The notes under the pieces are model-generated. The model saw nothing but the letters and a program-made list of their open reading frames with translations. It was not told the DNA's origin and did no database searches. 64,000 nucleotides of DNA from assembly GCF_023168405.1 (NCBI RefSeq), contig NZ_AP025285.1:866001-930000 (forward strand), given 5' to 3'. Positions 20,174 through 29,354 of the stretch are shown one piece after another. Origin of the DNA: Leptogranulimonas caecicola. GTDB taxonomy: Bacteria > Actinomycetota > Coriobacteriia > Coriobacteriales > Atopobiaceae. Made by a program: the position numbers and the translations under genes. Position 1 is the stretch's first letter. Each line of letters opens with the position of its first letter.

Positions 20174-20204
20174 CTCGCCTCTTAGGTGGCACCACACAAA
20201 TCTA

Positions 20205-20238
20205 GGGGGCGCCCGCCTGTCGGGCGCCCTTCTTTTTC
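20205..20238 (+). terminator. Strong intrinsic terminator between infB and rbfA
   Basis: GGGCGCCCG (20207-20215) and CGGGCGCCC (20221-20229) form a perfect 9-bp GC stem with a 5-nt loop, followed by TTCTTTTTC. It lies only 14 bases before the rbfA start, so read-through or partial termination would set the expression of the downstream genes. Confidence 0.85.
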
Positions 20239-20251
20239 AGAAGAAGGACCT

Positions 20252-20665
20252 ATGAAGCAAAACAAAAACTCTCGACGCATCAATGAGCAGGCTCGTGAAA
20301 AGCTGGCCTATATCCTGATGTTTGATGTGAGCGATCCTGCGCTTCAATTCGTGACGCTCACCGGCTGCGAAGTCTCTATCGATAAGAGCTTCCTCAAAGC
20401 CTACGTCTCCTGTGATGCGGATCGCTATGAGGAAGTGCTGCAGGCGCTAACCCGGGCAAAGGGCCGCATTCGCAGCCTTTTGGGACGTGCTTTGGGATGG
20501 CGTGTGACCCCAGAGATCGCCTTTGCCATCGATGAGTCTACTGACGAGGCAGACCGCATTAGCCGTGCGTTGGAAAACGTGCCGCCCACGCTGTCTCAAG
20601 AAAAAGACGAGAACGGCTATCCTGTTGCCAGCGAGCCTTTGGTACAGGAACCAAAAGAGTCTTAA
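20252..20665 (+). CDS. rbfA: 30S ribosome-binding factor RbfA
   Basis: KH-like protein needed for late 30S maturation and cold adaptation. The N-terminal pattern RRINEQAREKLAYIL and the core segment TLTGCEVSIDKSFLKAYVS (conserved beta strand region) fit the family. 137 residues. GAAGGA five bases before the ATG at 20252 sets the start; the longer open frame from 20186 runs through the terminator and is not coding. Confidence 0.92.
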   Translation: MKQNKNSRRINEQAREKLAYILMFDVSDPALQFVTLTGCEVSIDKSFLKAYVSCDADRYEEVLQALTRAKGRIRSLLGRALGWRVTPEIAFAIDESTDEADRISRALENVPPTLSQEKDENGYPVASEPLVQEPKES

Positions 20666-20724
20666 AAGATGCGTCCACTTGTCCTAGACTCTGTGACTAG
20701 CTCGACCACTTACTAAAGGATTTT

Positions 20725-21777
20725 GTGTCCATGCGTATCACCGGCAACCCTAGCCATGTCAAACAATTAGAAGCTTTTGAGCTGCTCACCCGTATGATCG
20801 AGGGAGCTCAAAAGATAGTGCTCTGTGCCCATACTCGTCCCGATGGCGATGCCCTTGGCTCGGTGTTGGCCATGGGCGCCATCATTCGCGAGGCCTTTGA
20901 TGAGGACAAAGACGTGGTATGTCTTTTGGCAGACGAAGCAGCCATTCCTGCGACATACGAGTTTCTACCAGAGGCAAAGAGCTTCGTGCGCCCCAGCCAG
21001 TATGAAGAAGATCCAGACCTCTTCATCGCGCTAGACTTGCCGTGCGCTTCTCGTCTGGCGGCGGCCAGGCCCATTATGGAGCGCTCGGCTACCGTGGCAG
21101 TGGTAGATCACCATCCTGCTGACGGCTCTTTTGGCGAACCTCATATAGAGCGCACAGATGCGGCAGCCACCGGTGTGGTGGTGGCGGAATACGCCCTGTT
21201 CTTAGGAACTCCCATCACCTCGGAGATCGCTACGGATCTCTTCTGTGCCATCCAGACCGACACTGGCCGGTTCATGTACCAAAACGCCAATCCCGAAGCC
21301 TTTAAAATCGCTTCGTTACTGGTAGATTCAGGAGCCGATCCCAGTGAGATCTCCCTCCATGTCTACCAAAGCTTCCGTCTGCCGTATTTGCATTTGGAAT
21401 CCATAGTCATGGGCCGCATTGTGACGCTAGACCATGGTCGCATCGCCTATAGCTATGCCACTCGGCGCGATCTGGAGCGCACGGGCGCCAAAGATGACGA
21501 ATGCGACGGTCTAATCGACGTGGTGCGTTCTGTGCGTGGCAGCGAGGTGGCCCTCTTCCTCAAAGAAGGCAGCACCCCCGGCATCGTGCGCGGCAATCTT
21601 CGCGCAAAGGGCGATCTGGACGTCTCGGGTATTGCCAGGGCCATGGGAGGCGGCGGCCATAAGGCGGCCGCAGGATTCTCGGTAGAAGGCACAGTGGACG
21701 ATGTCTTTGCTCGGGTATTCCCGTTATTGCGCGCTTTGGTGGCCAAGAGCTCCTCAAAGAATGAGGCCGCTTCATGA
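20725..21777 (+). CDS. nrnA: DHH/DHHA1-family oligoribonuclease/phosphatase NrnA-like
   Basis: Degrades nano-RNA and/or dephosphorylates pAp in Gram-positive bacteria; some relatives cleave c-di-AMP-derived pApA. The DHH domain shows HTRPDGDALGS and VVDHHP; the DHHA1 domain ends with GGGHKAAAGF. 350 residues. AAAGGA lies four bases before a GTG (20725) and ten before an ATG (20731); either is possible. truB overlaps its stop by the ATGA arrangement. The rbfA-nrnA-truB-ribF order is standard in this lineage. Confidence 0.88.
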   Translation: MSMRITGNPSHVKQLEAFELLTRMIEGAQKIVLCAHTRPDGDALGSVLAMGAIIREAFDEDKDVVCLLADEAAIPATYEFLPEAKSFVRPSQYEEDPDLFIALDLPCASRLAAARPIMERSATVAVVDHHPADGSFGEPHIERTDAAATGVVVAEYALFLGTPITSEIATDLFCAIQTDTGRFMYQNANPEAFKIASLLVDSGADPSEISLHVYQSFRLPYLHLESIVMGRIVTLDHGRIAYSYATRRDLERTGAKDDECDGLIDVVRSVRGSEVALFLKEGSTPGIVRGNLRAKGDLDVSGIARAMGGGGHKAAAGFSVEGTVDDVFARVFPLLRALVAKSSSKNEAAS

Positions 21778-22724
21778 AGCGCCGTCCAAGCGCTGTAAAC
21801 GCTCTGTTTGCTGTGGACAAGCCTTGTGGGATGACCAGCCACGACGTGGTGGGCGTGGCCCGCAGGGCACTAAGCGAGCGTGCGGTGGGCCATGCGGGAA
21901 CGCTGGATCCTGATGCATCGGGAGTATTGGTGTTGGGCGTAGGTCAAGCCACCAAGCTGTTAGGGCTCCTTACTCTGGAGACCAAGGCCTACGAGGCTTC
22001 CATCCGCTTTGGGTGCCGTACCACCACCGACGACGCTGAAGGCGCGCCCGTGGCCATAGCTCCAGTGCCCTCTGCTCTGGCAGACCATGAGGCAGCCTCC
22101 ACCTTGGTCGGATCTCTTCCTGGCGACGTCGATCAAGTGCCTCCAGCCTATAGCGCAATTTCTGTGGCAGGAAAGCGAGCCTATGATCTAGCTCGTCAGG
22201 GCGAAGAAGTAATGCTTGCCCCTAGGAAAGTCTCCATCTTAAGGGCGGAGCTTTTATCGGTTGCCTCCTACGACGCCATCGTCACCTGGCGCGTATTTTT
22301 GGAGGTATCCAAGGGCTGCTATATTCGCTCCATTGCACGAGATCTGGGAGAAGACATTGGCTGCCATGCTCACATATGCGGGCTTAGAAGGGTGGCTTCG
22401 GGATCTATCAACCAGGATCTATGCTTAAGTTTGGAGGAGCTCCAAGCCGGCGGCGTCCAGGCAGTGCGCGATGCCATGATCGATCCAGTGGCGGCATTGG
22501 GGCTTCCGGTGCGCGAGCTTTCCGCCCAAGAGCAGGTGGCGGCTGCTCAGGGTAAGCGTTTGGCGCGAGGTCCTGAGCCGCTTAGCCAAGGAGATCACGT
22601 ATGTTTAGTGCGCCAAGGGCAGCTTTATGGCGTGTGGGAGGTACGCGGAAGCCAACTGGCCTGTGCCACTAATTTGGTGCGAGGAGTCGAGGGGGTGCGG
22701 TATGGAAGCGCTCGGAAGTCCTAG
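21774..22724 (+). CDS. truB: tRNA pseudouridine-55 synthase
   Basis: Makes pseudouridine 55 in the T-loop of tRNAs. N-terminal motif DKPCGMTSHDVV and catalytic loop GTLDPDASG with Asp45; later KGCYIRSIARDLG. 316 residues, normal length with a partial PUA-like C-terminal region. Its ATG overlaps the nrnA stop, and ribF begins 23 bases before its own stop, so the three genes are tightly coupled. Confidence 0.95.
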   Translation: MKRRPSAVNALFAVDKPCGMTSHDVVGVARRALSERAVGHAGTLDPDASGVLVLGVGQATKLLGLLTLETKAYEASIRFGCRTTTDDAEGAPVAIAPVPSALADHEAASTLVGSLPGDVDQVPPAYSAISVAGKRAYDLARQGEEVMLAPRKVSILRAELLSVASYDAIVTWRVFLEVSKGCYIRSIARDLGEDIGCHAHICGLRRVASGSINQDLCLSLEELQAGGVQAVRDAMIDPVAALGLPVRELSAQEQVAAAQGKRLARGPEPLSQGDHVCLVRQGQLYGVWEVRGSQLACATNLVRGVEGVRYGSARKS

Positions 22725-23745
22725 GGATGCCTTGGTGCGAAGTCTGGGACTCGACTGCATGCTTCCTGCTCCAGAGCCTTGCCAGTGGGGATGGCGCTAT
22801 GGCCAGATAGATCCCCGTGAGCGCTGCGTGCTGGTTATCGGTGCGTTTGATGGCGTGCATCGAGGCCATCAAGACCTCATAAGACAGGGGGCTCGCCAGG
22901 CTCGGGAGCTGGGCGTGCCCTTGGTCATTTTGACTTTTGATCCAGACCCTTCAGTGGTGCTAGGCGCTCCTGAGCCTCAGCTGCTGCTCGCCCAGGATCG
23001 CTTTCTGCAGCTTTGGACCTTGGGTCCCCAAGAGCTGAGAGTGTGTACGTTCACGCAGAAGCTTGCCACCCTGAGTCCCGAGGAGTTCTTGGACCGCGCC
23101 GTATTTGGCGACGGGCTCTCTCCCTGTCTCATCTGCGTGGGGGAGGGCTTTGCCCTCGGCGCCCAGGGCAAAGGGACGGTGCCCTATCTTTCCTCTTTGG
23201 GGAAGGCTCGGGGGTTCCGCCTGTTGGCACAACCCTTGCTATCATTGGAGGGCGCACCTGTGAGTGCTACGCGCATTCGCCAAGAGATTGTCTCGGGGGA
23301 GACCCTAGAGGCGTCCCGGCTTTTGGGACGTCGTCCCTTTGTACGAGGCACCGTCATACGTGGGCGCGGCCAGGGAGCCTCCTTTGGATTTCCTACGGCA
23401 AACCTCATGTGTGCGCCGGGCATGGCACTTCCTGCTTCAGGGGTCTTTGCGGGCTTTGGCGTATTGGACGGCTCTGCCTGGCCGGCCGCCATCAATGTGG
23501 GAGAGCCTCCCACCTTTAAAAGCCAGGGCCTCCAGAGCTCTCAAGGGTTTCTAGAAGCCACACTCTTGGGCTTCTCCCAAGATATCTATGGGGACTCAAT
23601 GGCCATAGTGCTCTATGAGAGGCTGCGTCCTTCTCGGCCTTTCGACTCCTTTGAAGAGCTTGTGGCCACTGTGCGCACTAACATGGACCAGGTGCGCGAA
23701 CGCTATGGAGAGGGTCCTTTAAAGCTTATCTCGCCTGTGCGCTAA
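22702..23745 (+). CDS. ribF: Bifunctional riboflavin kinase / FAD synthetase
   Basis: Phosphorylates riboflavin to FMN and adenylylates FMN to FAD. N-terminal FAD synthetase nucleotidyltransferase motif GAFDGVHRGHQ; C-terminal riboflavin kinase domain beginning RPFVRGTVIRGRGQG and FPTANL. 347 residues from the ATG at 22702, which has GAGGGGG upstream; the frame is open earlier inside truB but without a ribosome-binding site. There is an N-terminal extension of about 35 residues before the nucleotidyltransferase fold. Confidence 0.93.
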   Translation: MEALGSPRDALVRSLGLDCMLPAPEPCQWGWRYGQIDPRERCVLVIGAFDGVHRGHQDLIRQGARQARELGVPLVILTFDPDPSVVLGAPEPQLLLAQDRFLQLWTLGPQELRVCTFTQKLATLSPEEFLDRAVFGDGLSPCLICVGEGFALGAQGKGTVPYLSSLGKARGFRLLAQPLLSLEGAPVSATRIRQEIVSGETLEASRLLGRRPFVRGTVIRGRGQGASFGFPTANLMCAPGMALPASGVFAGFGVLDGSAWPAAINVGEPPTFKSQGLQSSQGFLEATLLGFSQDIYGDSMAIVLYERLRPSRPFDSFEELVATVRTNMDQVRERYGEGPLKLISPVR

Positions 23746-23786
23746 GGCGGGGCGCACAGATCACCACGACCTGGCAGGGAGGCGCC

Positions 23787-25640
23787 ATGATCTCCGATGA
23801 AGAGCGCGAGCAGATACGCGACGCCATCGATTTTGTCTCGTTGGTGGGAGAGACCGTGCAGCTGCGCGAGCGGGGGAGTGGCGATTTTTGGGGGTGCTGC
23901 CCCTTTCATCATGAGAAATCCCCCTCGTTCCACGTACGGGCTGACACTGGCTTTTGGTACTGCTTTGGCTGCGGAGAGGGCGGCGACGTCTTCGACTACA
24001 TCAAGAAGAGAGAGAATCTCACATTTTATGAGGCCATGCAGTATCTGGCAGATCGAGCAGGCATCGAGCTCCATGAGACTTCGGCTCCCACAGGCCCCTC
24101 CAGGGCGCGCCTGATGGATTGCTTGGCTGCAGCTGAGAAGTTCTACACTCAGCAGCTGCTGCGCACCGCTGGTCCCGGGCCCGATGCCGCTCGTTCCTAT
24201 CTGTCCCAGCGCGGCTTTTCCTCTTCACTTTGCCGCTCCTGGGGGCTCGGGTATGCTCCAGGGCGCAATCAACTGGTGAACACTCTGTTCTCCCAGGGCT
24301 TCACCCGCGACGAGATGCTGGCTGCAGACGTGGCGGTGCCTCGGGGTTCTGGCCTGGCCGATCGACTCTATGAGCGGGTAATCTTTCCCATCCATGACGG
24401 CTCCGGGCGCACCATCGGCCTGGGCGGTCGCGTGATGGACAACGCAAAGCCCAAGTACATAAATTCAAAAGATTCGCTGGTGTGGCATAAGTCGCGCAAT
24501 CTCTTCGCCTTCGACCGCGCCAAGGAGGCTATTCAAGAGACTGGCCAAGCTATCGTGGTAGAGGGCTATACCGACGCCATCTCACTCCATGCCGCCGGCA
24601 TAACCAATGTGTGCGCCGTGCTTGGCACTGCGCTTACAGGCGAACACATCAAGTTGCTCTCGCGCCTCAAGCCCCACTCCATCGTCATCATGCTCGATGG
24701 CGATGAGGCGGGACAACGCGCTGCCGAGAAGACCGTGCGCTTCCTAGACAAAACCTCGGCAGAGCTGCTCTCGGTAGTGCTGCCCAACAATCAGGACCCG
24801 GCAGAGTACGTGGCGTCCCAAGGCGCAGATGCGCTGCGACAGCGCCTGGCAGAGGCGCGTCCGCTCATTGACTTTGTGATGGACAAGCATCTGGCCGAAG
24901 CCGCTTCGATGTCTCCTGGTGCACGTGTGAGGGCAATGGATGAGCTGGCGTCGCTATTGGCGCCGCTCAAAGACTCGATCCTTATCGAGGGTTACGCTCG
25001 CCGCGTGGCCGATGCGCTGGGTACTTCTTCGGAGGAGACCCTACGACGCATTAAGGCAGCCCCCATAGAAGATCCAGATCGTCCGTCCACTCGCTCGACT
25101 GAGCCCACGTATGTGGCCAAGCCAACCCCGGTATCTGAGCCGACTGCCTATGAGGCTCCTGCTCCCTTGCAAACCCAGACCTTGACGGCTGACGAGCGCA
25201 TGCAAATCAAGATGGAGCGCGAGCTTTTATGCCTTATGGCCGAGAGCCCCGATGCCTTTAGGGAGTCCGCCGAGCGCATCGCAGGGTTCTTTTGGACTGA
25301 TCCCCGCCATGAAGCCATGGCGTGGGCACTGCTGGCAACCCCTGTGGGAACCACCCCCAGAGAGGCTGCCCGAGCCGCTGAAGCTGTAGAGCCTGCTGCT
25401 CGCACCCTTTTGGCTGGAGGCTCGCTTGATGCGCTTTCGTCGGGATCCAGGGAGCAAAAAGCCCAGTTCTTGCTGGATAACCTCGATCTCTTCTCCAGCA
25501 AGCGACGCATTCGCGCCATCCGCGCCAAGCTGGACGGTGCCGGGCAGGGAGAGAATGCCGCCGCATTGCTTCAGGAAGCCACACAGCTCCAAGAGCGTGT
25601 CAACCAGCTCCAGGCGTCCCTTGTCTCAAAATACTCTTAG
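23787..25640 (+). CDS. dnaG: DNA primase
   Basis: Synthesises RNA primers at the replication fork. CHC2 zinc-binding domain with Cys38, His41, Cys59 and Cys62; a primase core with the TOPRIM motifs VVEGYTDAI and MLDGDEAGQ; then a proline-rich linker (about 430-470) and a C-terminal helicase-binding domain. 617 residues. GGGAGG precedes the ATG. dnaG-rpoD is the end of the classical macromolecular synthesis operon, here without rpsU. Confidence 0.96.
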   Translation: MISDEEREQIRDAIDFVSLVGETVQLRERGSGDFWGCCPFHHEKSPSFHVRADTGFWYCFGCGEGGDVFDYIKKRENLTFYEAMQYLADRAGIELHETSAPTGPSRARLMDCLAAAEKFYTQQLLRTAGPGPDAARSYLSQRGFSSSLCRSWGLGYAPGRNQLVNTLFSQGFTRDEMLAADVAVPRGSGLADRLYERVIFPIHDGSGRTIGLGGRVMDNAKPKYINSKDSLVWHKSRNLFAFDRAKEAIQETGQAIVVEGYTDAISLHAAGITNVCAVLGTALTGEHIKLLSRLKPHSIVIMLDGDEAGQRAAEKTVRFLDKTSAELLSVVLPNNQDPAEYVASQGADALRQRLAEARPLIDFVMDKHLAEAASMSPGARVRAMDELASLLAPLKDSILIEGYARRVADALGTSSEETLRRIKAAPIEDPDRPSTRSTEPTYVAKPTPVSEPTAYEAPAPLQTQTLTADERMQIKMERELLCLMAESPDAFRESAERIAGFFWTDPRHEAMAWALLATPVGTTPREAARAAEAVEPAARTLLAGGSLDALSSGSREQKAQFLLDNLDLFSSKRRIRAIRAKLDGAGQGENAAALLQEATQLQERVNQLQASLVSKYS

Positions 25641-25686
25641 GGAAGTCCTGAGGCCTGCGAGCTTTCCAGGCTTCATCGTCACATAA

Positions 25687-25712
25687 TGGGCTCATAGCCC
25701 AGATTATTGTCT
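25687..25712 (+). terminator. Possible weak terminator after dnaG
   Basis: TGGGCT and AGCCCA form a 6-bp stem around a 3-nt loop (25687-25701), with ATTATTGTCTTTT downstream. The stem is short, so the call is tentative. Confidence 0.35.
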
Positions 25713-25757
25713 TTTGTGCACTTAGCGCATATAACCCTTTAAATCCCAATGGTCCCA

Positions 25758-25786
25758 TTCAAATGACTAGTCGAGCAGGGTATGAT
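25758..25786 (+). promoter_or_regulatory. Candidate rpoD promoter
   Basis: TTCAAA (25758-25763), 17-bp spacer, TATGAT (25781-25786). Transcription would begin near 25793, about 26 bases before the proposed TTG start of rpoD. Confidence 0.55.
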
Positions 25787-25818
25787 ATTGGGCAGTATGC
25801 ACATTGAAGGGAGACTTT

Positions 25819-27162
25819 TTGGCTACCAAGAAATCTAAAAAGACCGTAGCTTTGTCTGACGAGGTCGAAGGTGTACGCTCGTCGCTTGTTAAAGCCTCTA
25901 AGAAAAATGGCGGGTCCATCTCTGAGGACGACATCCAAGTGGCGCTCTCGGCCATCGATGTGGATGATGATGAGCTTAGCGACCTCTATGATGCCCTAAG
26001 AAACGACGGCATAGATATTGTCAGCGAGGCAGAGGCTCCTGCGGGCGTTGCTGTCGCCGTCGAAGAAGAGGACGACTTAGACGACGAGGAGATCAGCTCT
26101 GACATCGACAATGTCTCTGAGGACGACGATGATGTGCCTTTAGACGATGACGATGTCAAAGTAACCCTGCGCGAGCCCCGTGCCCCCAAGCGCAAGCGCC
26201 GTTCCAAGAAGCGCCGTACCGATTCTTCCACCGTCATGCTCACCGGTGACCCTGTGCGCATGTACCTCAAAGAGATTGGCAAGGTAGACTTGCTCTCCGC
26301 TGCCGACGAGGTGCACCTGGCCATGAAGATCGAAGCTGGCACAGAGGCTACCGAGAAGCTCGAGGCCTTCCATGCTGGCGAGATCGACCTTACTCGTGCC
26401 GAGCAAAGGCGCCTCTCTCGTATCGAGCAGATGGGCCTTGAAGCCAAGCAGCAGCTCATCAGCGCCAACCTGCGCCTGGTGGTCTCTATCGCCAAGCGCT
26501 ATGTTGGCCGCGGCATGCTCTTCTTGGACCTCATTCAAGAGGGCAATCTGGGCCTTATCCGCGCCGTCGAGAAGTTCGACTACACCAAGGGCTTCAAGTT
26601 TTCCACCTATGCCACCTGGTGGATTCGTCAGGCTATCACCCGCGCCATCGCAGACCAGGCCCGTACCATCCGCATCCCGGTGCACATGGTAGAAACCATC
26701 AACAAGCTGGTGCGCATTCAGCGCACCCTGCTGCAAGACCTGGGCCGCGATCCTACTCCTGAGGAGATCGGCGCAGAGATGGGCCTTTCTGCCGACCGCG
26801 TGCGCGAGATCCAAAAGATCAGCCAGGAGCCCGTCTCCCTTGAAACCCCCATTGGCGAGGAAGAGGATTCACAGCTAGGAGACTTCATCGAAGACTCCGG
26901 CGCTGTGGCTCCTCCTGAGGCAGCCAGCGATTCCATGCTGCGCGAGCAGCTGGAACAAGTGCTGGACGGCCTGGCAGACCGCGAGCGCAAAGTCATCAAG
27001 CTGCGTTTTGGCTTGGAAGACGGCCATCCTCGGACCCTGGAAGAGGTAGGCCGCGAGTTTGGCGTCACCCGCGAGCGTATCCGCCAGATCGAGTCCAAGA
27101 CCCTGGCCAAGCTGCGTCATCCAGGTCGTTCTGCCAAGCTAAAGGACTACATGGAAGACTAA
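25819..27162 (+). CDS. rpoD: Primary RNA polymerase sigma factor (sigma-70/SigA)
   Basis: Directs RNA polymerase to housekeeping promoters. The N-terminus has a basic stretch, then a strongly acidic segment (about residues 70-117) ahead of a basic RKRR-type cluster. Region 1.2 begins at [11 protein letters not shown], region 2 contains [14 protein letters not shown]-like [14 protein letters not shown], and region 4.2 has [16 protein letters not shown] five bases before a TTG at 25819 supports that start over the TTG at 25804 (447 residues). Shorter than E. coli RpoD because the large region 1.1-1.2 insert is missing. It has its own promoter candidate. Confidence 0.95.
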   Translation: MATKKSKKTVALSDEVEGVRSSLVKASKKNGGSISEDDIQVALSAIDVDDDELSDLYDALRNDGIDIVSEAEAPAGVAVAVEEEDDLDDEEISSDIDNVSEDDDDVPLDDDDVKVTLREPRAPKRKRRSKKRRTDSSTVMLTGDPVRMYLKEIGKVDLLSAADEVHLAMKIEAGTEATEKLEAFHAGEIDLTRAEQRRLSRIEQMGLEAKQQLISANLRLVVSIAKRYVGRGMLFLDLIQEGNLGLIRAVEKFDYTKGFKFSTYATWWIRQAITRAIADQARTIRIPVHMVETINKLVRIQRTLLQDLGRDPTPEEIGAEMGLSADRVREIQKISQEPVSLETPIGEEEDSQLGDFIEDSGAVAPPEAASDSMLREQLEQVLDGLADRERKVIKLRFGLEDGHPRTLEEVGREFGVTRERIRQIESKTLAKLRHPGRSAKLKDYMED

Positions 27163-27196
27163 TGACCTTCAGGTCAAAAAAAGTTTTCATCGAGGC

Positions 27197-27225
27197 TTGC
27201 AATGAGTGGGCAGGCAAGCTATAGT
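27197..27225 (+). promoter_or_regulatory. Promoter of tRNA-Asn
   Basis: TTGCAA (27197-27202), 17-bp spacer, TATAGT (27220-27225). Start of transcription near 27232, about 20 bases upstream of the mature tRNA. Confidence 0.7.
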
Positions 27226-27252
27226 TTCTTCTCGTGCCCACGAGCACCAAAT

Positions 27253-27327
27253 TCCTCGGTAGCTCAATGGTAGAGCACGCGGCTGTTAACCGCGCTGTTG
27301 TAGGTTCGAGCCCTACCCGAGGAGCCA
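27253..27327 (+). tRNA. tRNA-Asn (anticodon GUU)
   Basis: Cloverleaf is complete: acceptor arms TCCTCGG and CCGAGGA, D-arm AGCTCAATGGTAGAGCA, anticodon stem GCGGC...CCGCG-type with loop CTGTTAA giving anticodon GUU, and T-arm GTAGGTTCGAGCCCTAC. The 3' CCA is encoded (27325-27327). A single tRNA unit with its own promoter and terminator. Confidence 0.97.
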
Positions 27328-27337
27328 GTATGTTATA

Positions 27338-27364
27338 AGCCTCCGCTACGGCGGGGGCTTTTTT
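27338..27364 (+). terminator. Intrinsic terminator of tRNA-Asn
   Basis: AGCCTCCGC and GCGGGGGCT pair over 9 bp (one G-U) with a TACG loop, followed by TTTTTT. It directly follows the tRNA. Confidence 0.9.
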
Positions 27365-27654
27365 CGTATGTCGATCCATCTTTGCGATTGCCTGAGAGGC
27401 GCTTCCATAGGTCCAGCTCTGGAGTGTGGGATCTTATCGGCAGGAATAGATGGTAGCCAGAGATGCTGGCGCTAGGCTCCCAGTGTGGCTTTTACTGCAA
27501 ATAGGGTACTCTAGCTGGGCAAACAAGAGCCCTTAGGCCTCTGGGGGTTTCGTGGCCTTGGCTATCCTATGCTAGAGTGATTGGATGCTCGGATGCTGAG
27601 GTCAAAGGCGTTGGCTCTGAGCGTCATAGGTGCATAGTGCCAACCGGAGGTCTC

Positions 27655-28533
27655 GTGGCTTCATCACATAAAGATCCGTCGTCCATCCAAGAGTCTGTTC
27701 AGCAGGTGGCGCCTGTTTCTTCAGGAGAGCTGGTTGCTCAGGGATCCGTCAAAACCTGGAACACCGGCGTCAAGCGTGATGCTGCAATCCTGCAAGAGCT
27801 GGTGCGCAAAGACTTCAAGCTCAAATACCGCAGGAGCGTGTTGGGCGTGGCGTGGTCGGTGCTCAACCCGCTGCTCATGATGATCGTCATGGCCGTGGTC
27901 TTCACCCATTTCATGCGCGGCGCCAACATGCCGGCCAATGAGTATCCTCTCTACCTCATATTGGGAAACATCACCTTCGGCCTTATGAGCACGGCCACTA
28001 ACGATGGCATGATGTCTATCATCAACGCCGCCCCGTTGCTTAAAAAGGTCAAGATCAACCGTATTGTCTTTCCGGTGCAAAAGGTGCTCTTTGCCCTGGT
28101 AAACTTCGCGCTCTCACTGGTGGCAGTGGTGTTGGTCATGCTTTGGAGCGGCATCGGCATCACCTGGAACATCATCTTTATCGTGCCGTTCTTGATCTAC
28201 CTGGTGGTGTTCTGCTGTGGCCTGGCCCTTCTGCTCTCCACTCTGGCGGTGTTCTTCCGCGATGTGGTCCATCTTTGGAGTGTCGTGCTTACCGCCTGGA
28301 CCTACCTTACGCCCATCTTCTACACCATGGACATCCTGCCGGAGAGCCTGCAGTCTCTCATGAGGTTCAATCCCATGTACCAGCTCATCAATTACTTCCG
28401 CACCATCGTGCTCTGGCAATCCACACCCAGCTTTACCTCTAACCTCATCTGCTTGGCTATGGCTCTGGTCATGCTGGGCTTGGGCTACTGGGTGTTCCGC
28501 CGTCATGAGCACAAGTTCATTCTCTACATCTAG
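27655..28533 (+). CDS. ABC-2 type polysaccharide/teichoic acid export permease (TagG/RfbA-like)
   Basis: Membrane subunit of an ABC exporter for lipid-linked glycans. After a hydrophilic N-terminus of about 55 residues, the sequence LVRKDFKLKYRRSVLGVAWSV-type entry helix region (shorter form: LKYRRSVLG) is diagnostic of this family, followed by about six membrane helices and the ending FRRHEHKFILYI. GGAGG four bases before the GTG at 27655 sets the start (292 residues). The ATPase gene follows by 8 bases and two glycosyltransferases come next, so the unit is a surface-glycan export operon. The exported polymer is unknown. Confidence 0.85.
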   Translation: MASSHKDPSSIQESVQQVAPVSSGELVAQGSVKTWNTGVKRDAAILQELVRKDFKLKYRRSVLGVAWSVLNPLLMMIVMAVVFTHFMRGANMPANEYPLYLILGNITFGLMSTATNDGMMSIINAAPLLKKVKINRIVFPVQKVLFALVNFALSLVAVVLVMLWSGIGITWNIIFIVPFLIYLVVFCCGLALLLSTLAVFFRDVVHLWSVVLTAWTYLTPIFYTMDILPESLQSLMRFNPMYQLINYFRTIVLWQSTPSFTSNLICLAMALVMLGLGYWVFRRHEHKFILYI

Positions 28534-28541
28534 GAGTTGCG

Positions 28542-29354
28542 GTGAATCCTGTCACTGAAGCTGCGTTTCAAGAGTCGCTCTTCCCTGAAGGCCATGCCCA
28601 AGAAGTGGCAGAGGCTCCAGTGTGCATCGAGGTAGACGACGTTTCCGTCATATTCAACATGGCCTCCGAGCAGCTCAATTCTTTGAAGGAGTACTTCATC
28701 TCCCTCATGCATCATCAACTCTTCTTCAAAGAGTTTCGCGCGCTCAACCACATCTCTTTCAAGGTGCACAAGGGCGAGGCCTTCGGCCTGGTGGGCACCA
28801 ACGGTTCTGGCAAATCCACCATGCTCAAGTGCATCGCGGGCGTGCTGGAAGCCTCTGAAGGCACCGTGCGCGTGGCAGGTTCCATCGCCCCGCTCATCGA
28901 GCTGGGCGCAGGCTTTGACATGGAGCTCACCGCTCGCGAGAACATCTACTTGAACGGCGCCCTTTTGGGCTACACCCGCGAGTTCATCGACAGCCATTTT
29001 GATGAGATCATCGACTTCGCCGAGCTTCGCGACTTCATGGACATGCCTCTCAAGAACTATTCTAGCGGCATGGTGGCCCGCATCGCCTTCGCCATCGCTA
29101 CCATCACCGAGCCAGACATCCTCATCGTGGACGAGACTCTCTCGGTAGGAGACTTCCTCTTCCAGCAAAAGTGCGAGCGCCGCATTCAAGAACTGGTGGA
29201 GTCCAACAACGTCACCGTGCTTTTGGTGAGCCACTCCATCGATCTGGTGGAGCGCATCTGCGACCGCGTCTGCTGGATCGAGAAGGGCCAGCAGCGCATG
29301 ATAGGCCCCACCCAGGAGGTGTGCGATGCCTACAAAGCCCTCCAGCAAGGCTGA
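28542..29354 (+). CDS. ABC exporter ATPase for surface polysaccharide (TagH/RfbB-like)
   Basis: Nucleotide-binding subunit paired with the upstream permease. Walker A GTNGSGKST at residues 85-93, signature segment LKNYSSGMVARIAFA (YSSGM in place of LSGGQ, typical of teichoic acid and O-antigen exporters), Walker B DILIVDE, and switch His in LLVSHS. 270 residues; no C-terminal carbohydrate-binding domain, unlike E. coli O9a Wzt. GTG start with AGGAG five bases upstream. The next gene begins inside its 3' end. Confidence 0.88.
   Translation: MNPVTEAAFQESLFPEGHAQEVAEAPVCIEVDDVSVIFNMASEQLNSLKEYFISLMHHQLFFKEFRALNHISFKVHKGEAFGLVGTNGSGKSTMLKCIAGVLEASEGTVRVAGSIAPLIELGAGFDMELTARENIYLNGALLGYTREFIDSHFDEIIDFAELRDFMDMPLKNYSSGMVARIAFAIATITEPDILIVDETLSVGDFLFQQKCERRIQELVESNNVTVLLVSHSIDLVERICDRVCWIEKGQQRMIGPTQEVCDAYKALQQG

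Noticed and set aside
20184-20195. T-box-like AGGTGGCACCAC followed by a terminator
   Set aside because: It lies about ten bases after the infB stop, leaving no room for a specifier loop, and the downstream gene is rbfA, not an amino-acid gene. The likeness is to part of the motif only.
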